DNA of 8,042 nt from an uncultured Thalassospira sp. (GTDB lineage: Bacteria > Pseudomonadota > Alphaproteobacteria > Rhodospirillales_A > Thalassospiraceae): positions 1 through 8,042 of the forward strand of contig CAMPHD010000134.1 of NCBI GenBank assembly GCA_946885765.1. The letters are read 5' to 3'. The position numbers and the translations under genes were made by a program. Of this stretch, positions 6,778 through 8,042 are shown piece by piece. Under the pieces are notes generated by a model. The model was not told the origin of the DNA. It ran no database searches and was given only the letters and a program-made list of their open reading frames with translations. Position 1 is the stretch's first letter. Each line of letters opens with the position of its first letter.

Positions 6778-7716
6778 TTATACCGTCTGCAACATCCCCT
6801 TTTCAAACCGGTCACGCCGGAACCGGCTGGGCGGCATGCCACGGTGACGGGAAAATTGCCGGTTAAAATGCGATAGATTCTGGAATCCGGCTTCCTCCGC
6901 CACCCGATAAATCGGCAGGTCCGAAGACAGCAGCAGCGATACCGCACGCCCCAGCCGCAACCCCATCAGATAATCCTGAACGCTTGATCCTGTATGACGT
7001 TTGAAAAACCGGCGCAGGGTCCGTTCGCTCATGCCGGTCTGATCGGCGATTTCGGCGCTGCCAATTTGTTCGACATAGCGCGAATGCAAAATATCCAGCA
7101 CCCGGCCAAGCCGGGTTGCCTCATGATAATCGGGCACCGTTGCGTCAAACCTCTCGGACGCAAGCGGCATCCGTTCCCGCGCATCCAGCAAAACCCGCAA
7201 TACCTCTATCAGCAACAATAACCGGTCGGCCGGGTCGCCTGCATCAAACCGAGGTGTAAAGGCGGCAACCTTTCGTGCGGTTCGGGCATCGAACTTCACC
7301 CCGCGCCGCGCATCCGCCAGGACAGGTCGCAAACGCGCAAATTCCGGCATGGTTGCACAAACATTATCGATCCACTCGGCCGTAAACCAGAATACAAAGG
7401 CCTGATGTGGCCGTTCGCCCGGCTTCGCCTGCAAATCAAGATCATAGGCCCCCATATCGATTTTTCCGGTCGCTGGCGGGGCGGCGTTGTCCGAATGCCA
7501 TGTATGGGGCAGGTTCGGGCCCAACAACAACAGATCGTCTTCGCCGTAAGAACCGATATGATCCCCGACATAGCGTTGCCCTTCGCTTCCAAGCGTCAGG
7601 GTCAGTTCATATTCCGGATGAAAATGCCACTCGAACGGGATCGCACGCAGGTTCCGGTGCAGGCCGCGCCATGACCGGTCCGGTGCAATTTTCACATGTT
7701 CGAACAGCAGTTTCAT
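6778..7716 (-). CDS. AraC-family transcriptional regulator with N-terminal cupin
   Basis: DNA-binding regulator of 312 residues. The N-terminal part is a cupin-like effector domain: WHFHPEYELTLTL (30-42), followed by DLLLLGPNLPHTWHSD (61-76), with the His residues typical of the fold. The C-terminal AraC/XylS domain (about 203-300) has two helix-turn-helix units: SAEIADQTGMSERTLRRFFK (220-239) and PIYRVAEEAGFQNLSHFNRQ (268-287). It ends with the MPPSRFR motif of the family. The ATG at 7716 opens the frame and has only a weak GGGG ribosome site about eight bases upstream. The gene is divergent from the PhyH-like gene across 141 bases, so that gene is the most likely target, with the effector possibly its substrate or product. 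This is inferred from gene arrangement and the effector is unknown. Confidence 0.95.
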   Translation of the reverse strand: MKLLFEHVKIAPDRSWRGLHRNLRAIPFEWHFHPEYELTLTLGSEGQRYVGDHIGSYGEDDLLLLGPNLPHTWHSDNAAPPATGKIDMGAYDLDLQAKPGERPHQAFVFWFTAEWIDNVCATMPEFARLRPVLADARRGVKFDARTARKVAAFTPRFDAGDPADRLLLLIEVLRVLLDARERMPLASERFDATVPDYHEATRLGRVLDILHSRYVEQIGSAEIADQTGMSERTLRRFFKRHTGSSVQDYLMGLRLGRAVSLLLSSDLPIYRVAEEAGFQNLSHFNRQFSRHRGMPPSRFRRDRFEKGMLQTV

Positions 7717-7759
7717 TCAAAGCCCCGCTTATACGGATATCACAAACAATTAATTTGGC

Positions 7760-7782
7760 CGGATAGTATCATATTATGTCCG
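7760..7782. promoter_or_regulatory. Candidate operator between AraC-type regulator and PhyH-like gene
   Basis: CGGATA at 7760-7765 and TGTCCG at 7777-7782 make an imperfect inverted repeat of 23 bases, in which 14 of 23 positions are symmetric. A second CGGATA occurs 26 bases to the left at 7734-7739, so there is also a direct-repeat relation. TATTAT at 7772-7777 is 5 of 6 to a -10 box for the + strand gene, with only a poor -35 near 7750. The remainder of 7717-7857 shows no other supported feature. Confidence 0.35.
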
Positions 7783-7857
7783 CCCTGTCAGTGGGCACAA
7801 TCATTGCGGGGTCATAGAATGGTTCCAACATCATGAACCATGCGGGAGGAAACAATC

Positions 7858-8042
7858 ATGAGCATGCCGGCAAACGCAACCATGACAACAATGGTCTCTA
7901 GCGGTCCGAATGCAAACCGACCCGGCAATGCTTCGGTAAAGGAAGTCACCGGCACACAATTGCGCGACCTTGAAAAAACGCTGCCGTTGCGCGTGCTGTC
8001 GGATGCGGATTTCAAACACTGGCAGACCTATGGCTATGTTGT
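7858..8042 (+). CDS. Partial phytanoyl-CoA dioxygenase family protein (5' end)
   Basis: The reading frame stays open from ATG 7858 to the window edge, giving 61 complete codons. GGAGGA seven bases upstream is a strong ribosome site and decides this start over ATGs at 7833, 7840 and 7864. The first 40 residues are polar and low in complexity (MSMPANATMTTMVSSG...). They are followed by LPLRVLSDADFKHWQTYGYV, which resembles the start of PhyH-family Fe(II)/2-oxoglutarate dioxygenases, where an N-terminal helix precedes a GYVV strand. The catalytic His and Asp lie outside the window, so the family call rests on this short match. The gene is divergent from, and probably controlled by, the AraC-type regulator. 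The substrate is unknown; PhyH relatives also act on substrates other than phytanoyl-CoA. Confidence 0.55.
   Translation, partial: MSMPANATMTTMVSSGPNANRPGNASVKEVTGTQLRDLEKTLPLRVLSDADFKHWQTYGYV

Noticed and set aside
7407..7766. 119-codon + strand frame opposite the AraC-type regulator
   Set aside because: It overlaps the cupin domain coding region in antisense, and its sequence is low-complexity Arg-, Ser- and Pro-rich, typical of a shadow frame.

Overview
This window looks like ordinary chromosomal DNA from a free-living alphaproteobacterium. The mid-50s G+C by eye, the adenylylation-type GlnA and the mix of gene families suggest the Rhodospirillales, and a marine Thalassospira-like genome is my best guess. 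That placement rests on protein flavour only, because no marker gene such as rRNA is present.

Layout from left to right: glnA (glutamine synthetase) on the + strand ends at a strong intrinsic terminator. A three-PAS diguanylate cyclase on the - strand converges on it. Further along the - strand is a short helical protein of unknown function with a very good ribosome binding site. Divergent from that protein, on the + strand, is a YhfA-type OsmC-family protein with its own terminator. Next come two + strand alpha/beta-hydrolases 47 bases apart: a predicted outer-membrane lipoprotein hydrolase, then a PldB/monoglyceride-lipase-like cytoplasmic hydrolase. An AraC-family regulator on the - strand converges on the second hydrolase. 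Divergent from the regulator, and running off the right edge, is the start of a gene that resembles a phytanoyl-CoA dioxygenase (PhyH) family member.

The window covers several functions rather than one pathway: nitrogen assimilation (glnA), c-di-GMP signalling (PAS-GGDEF protein), a thiol-reactive stress-type protein (OsmC family), lipid or ester hydrolysis (the two hydrolases), and a regulator-target pair (AraC/PhyH-like). Convergent pairs are glnA/cyclase and hydrolase/AraC. Divergent pairs are the short protein/OsmC and AraC/PhyH-like, and their shared intergenic regions carry inverted repeats that could be operators.

I found no tRNA, rRNA, CRISPR array, insertion sequence or prophage signature, and no clearly new multi-gene system. 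The points most worth a second look are the cysteine-rich lipoprotein hydrolase and its partner, the AraC/PhyH-like divergent pair with its candidate operator, the altered I-site of the diguanylate cyclase, and the palindrome in that gene's putative promoter.
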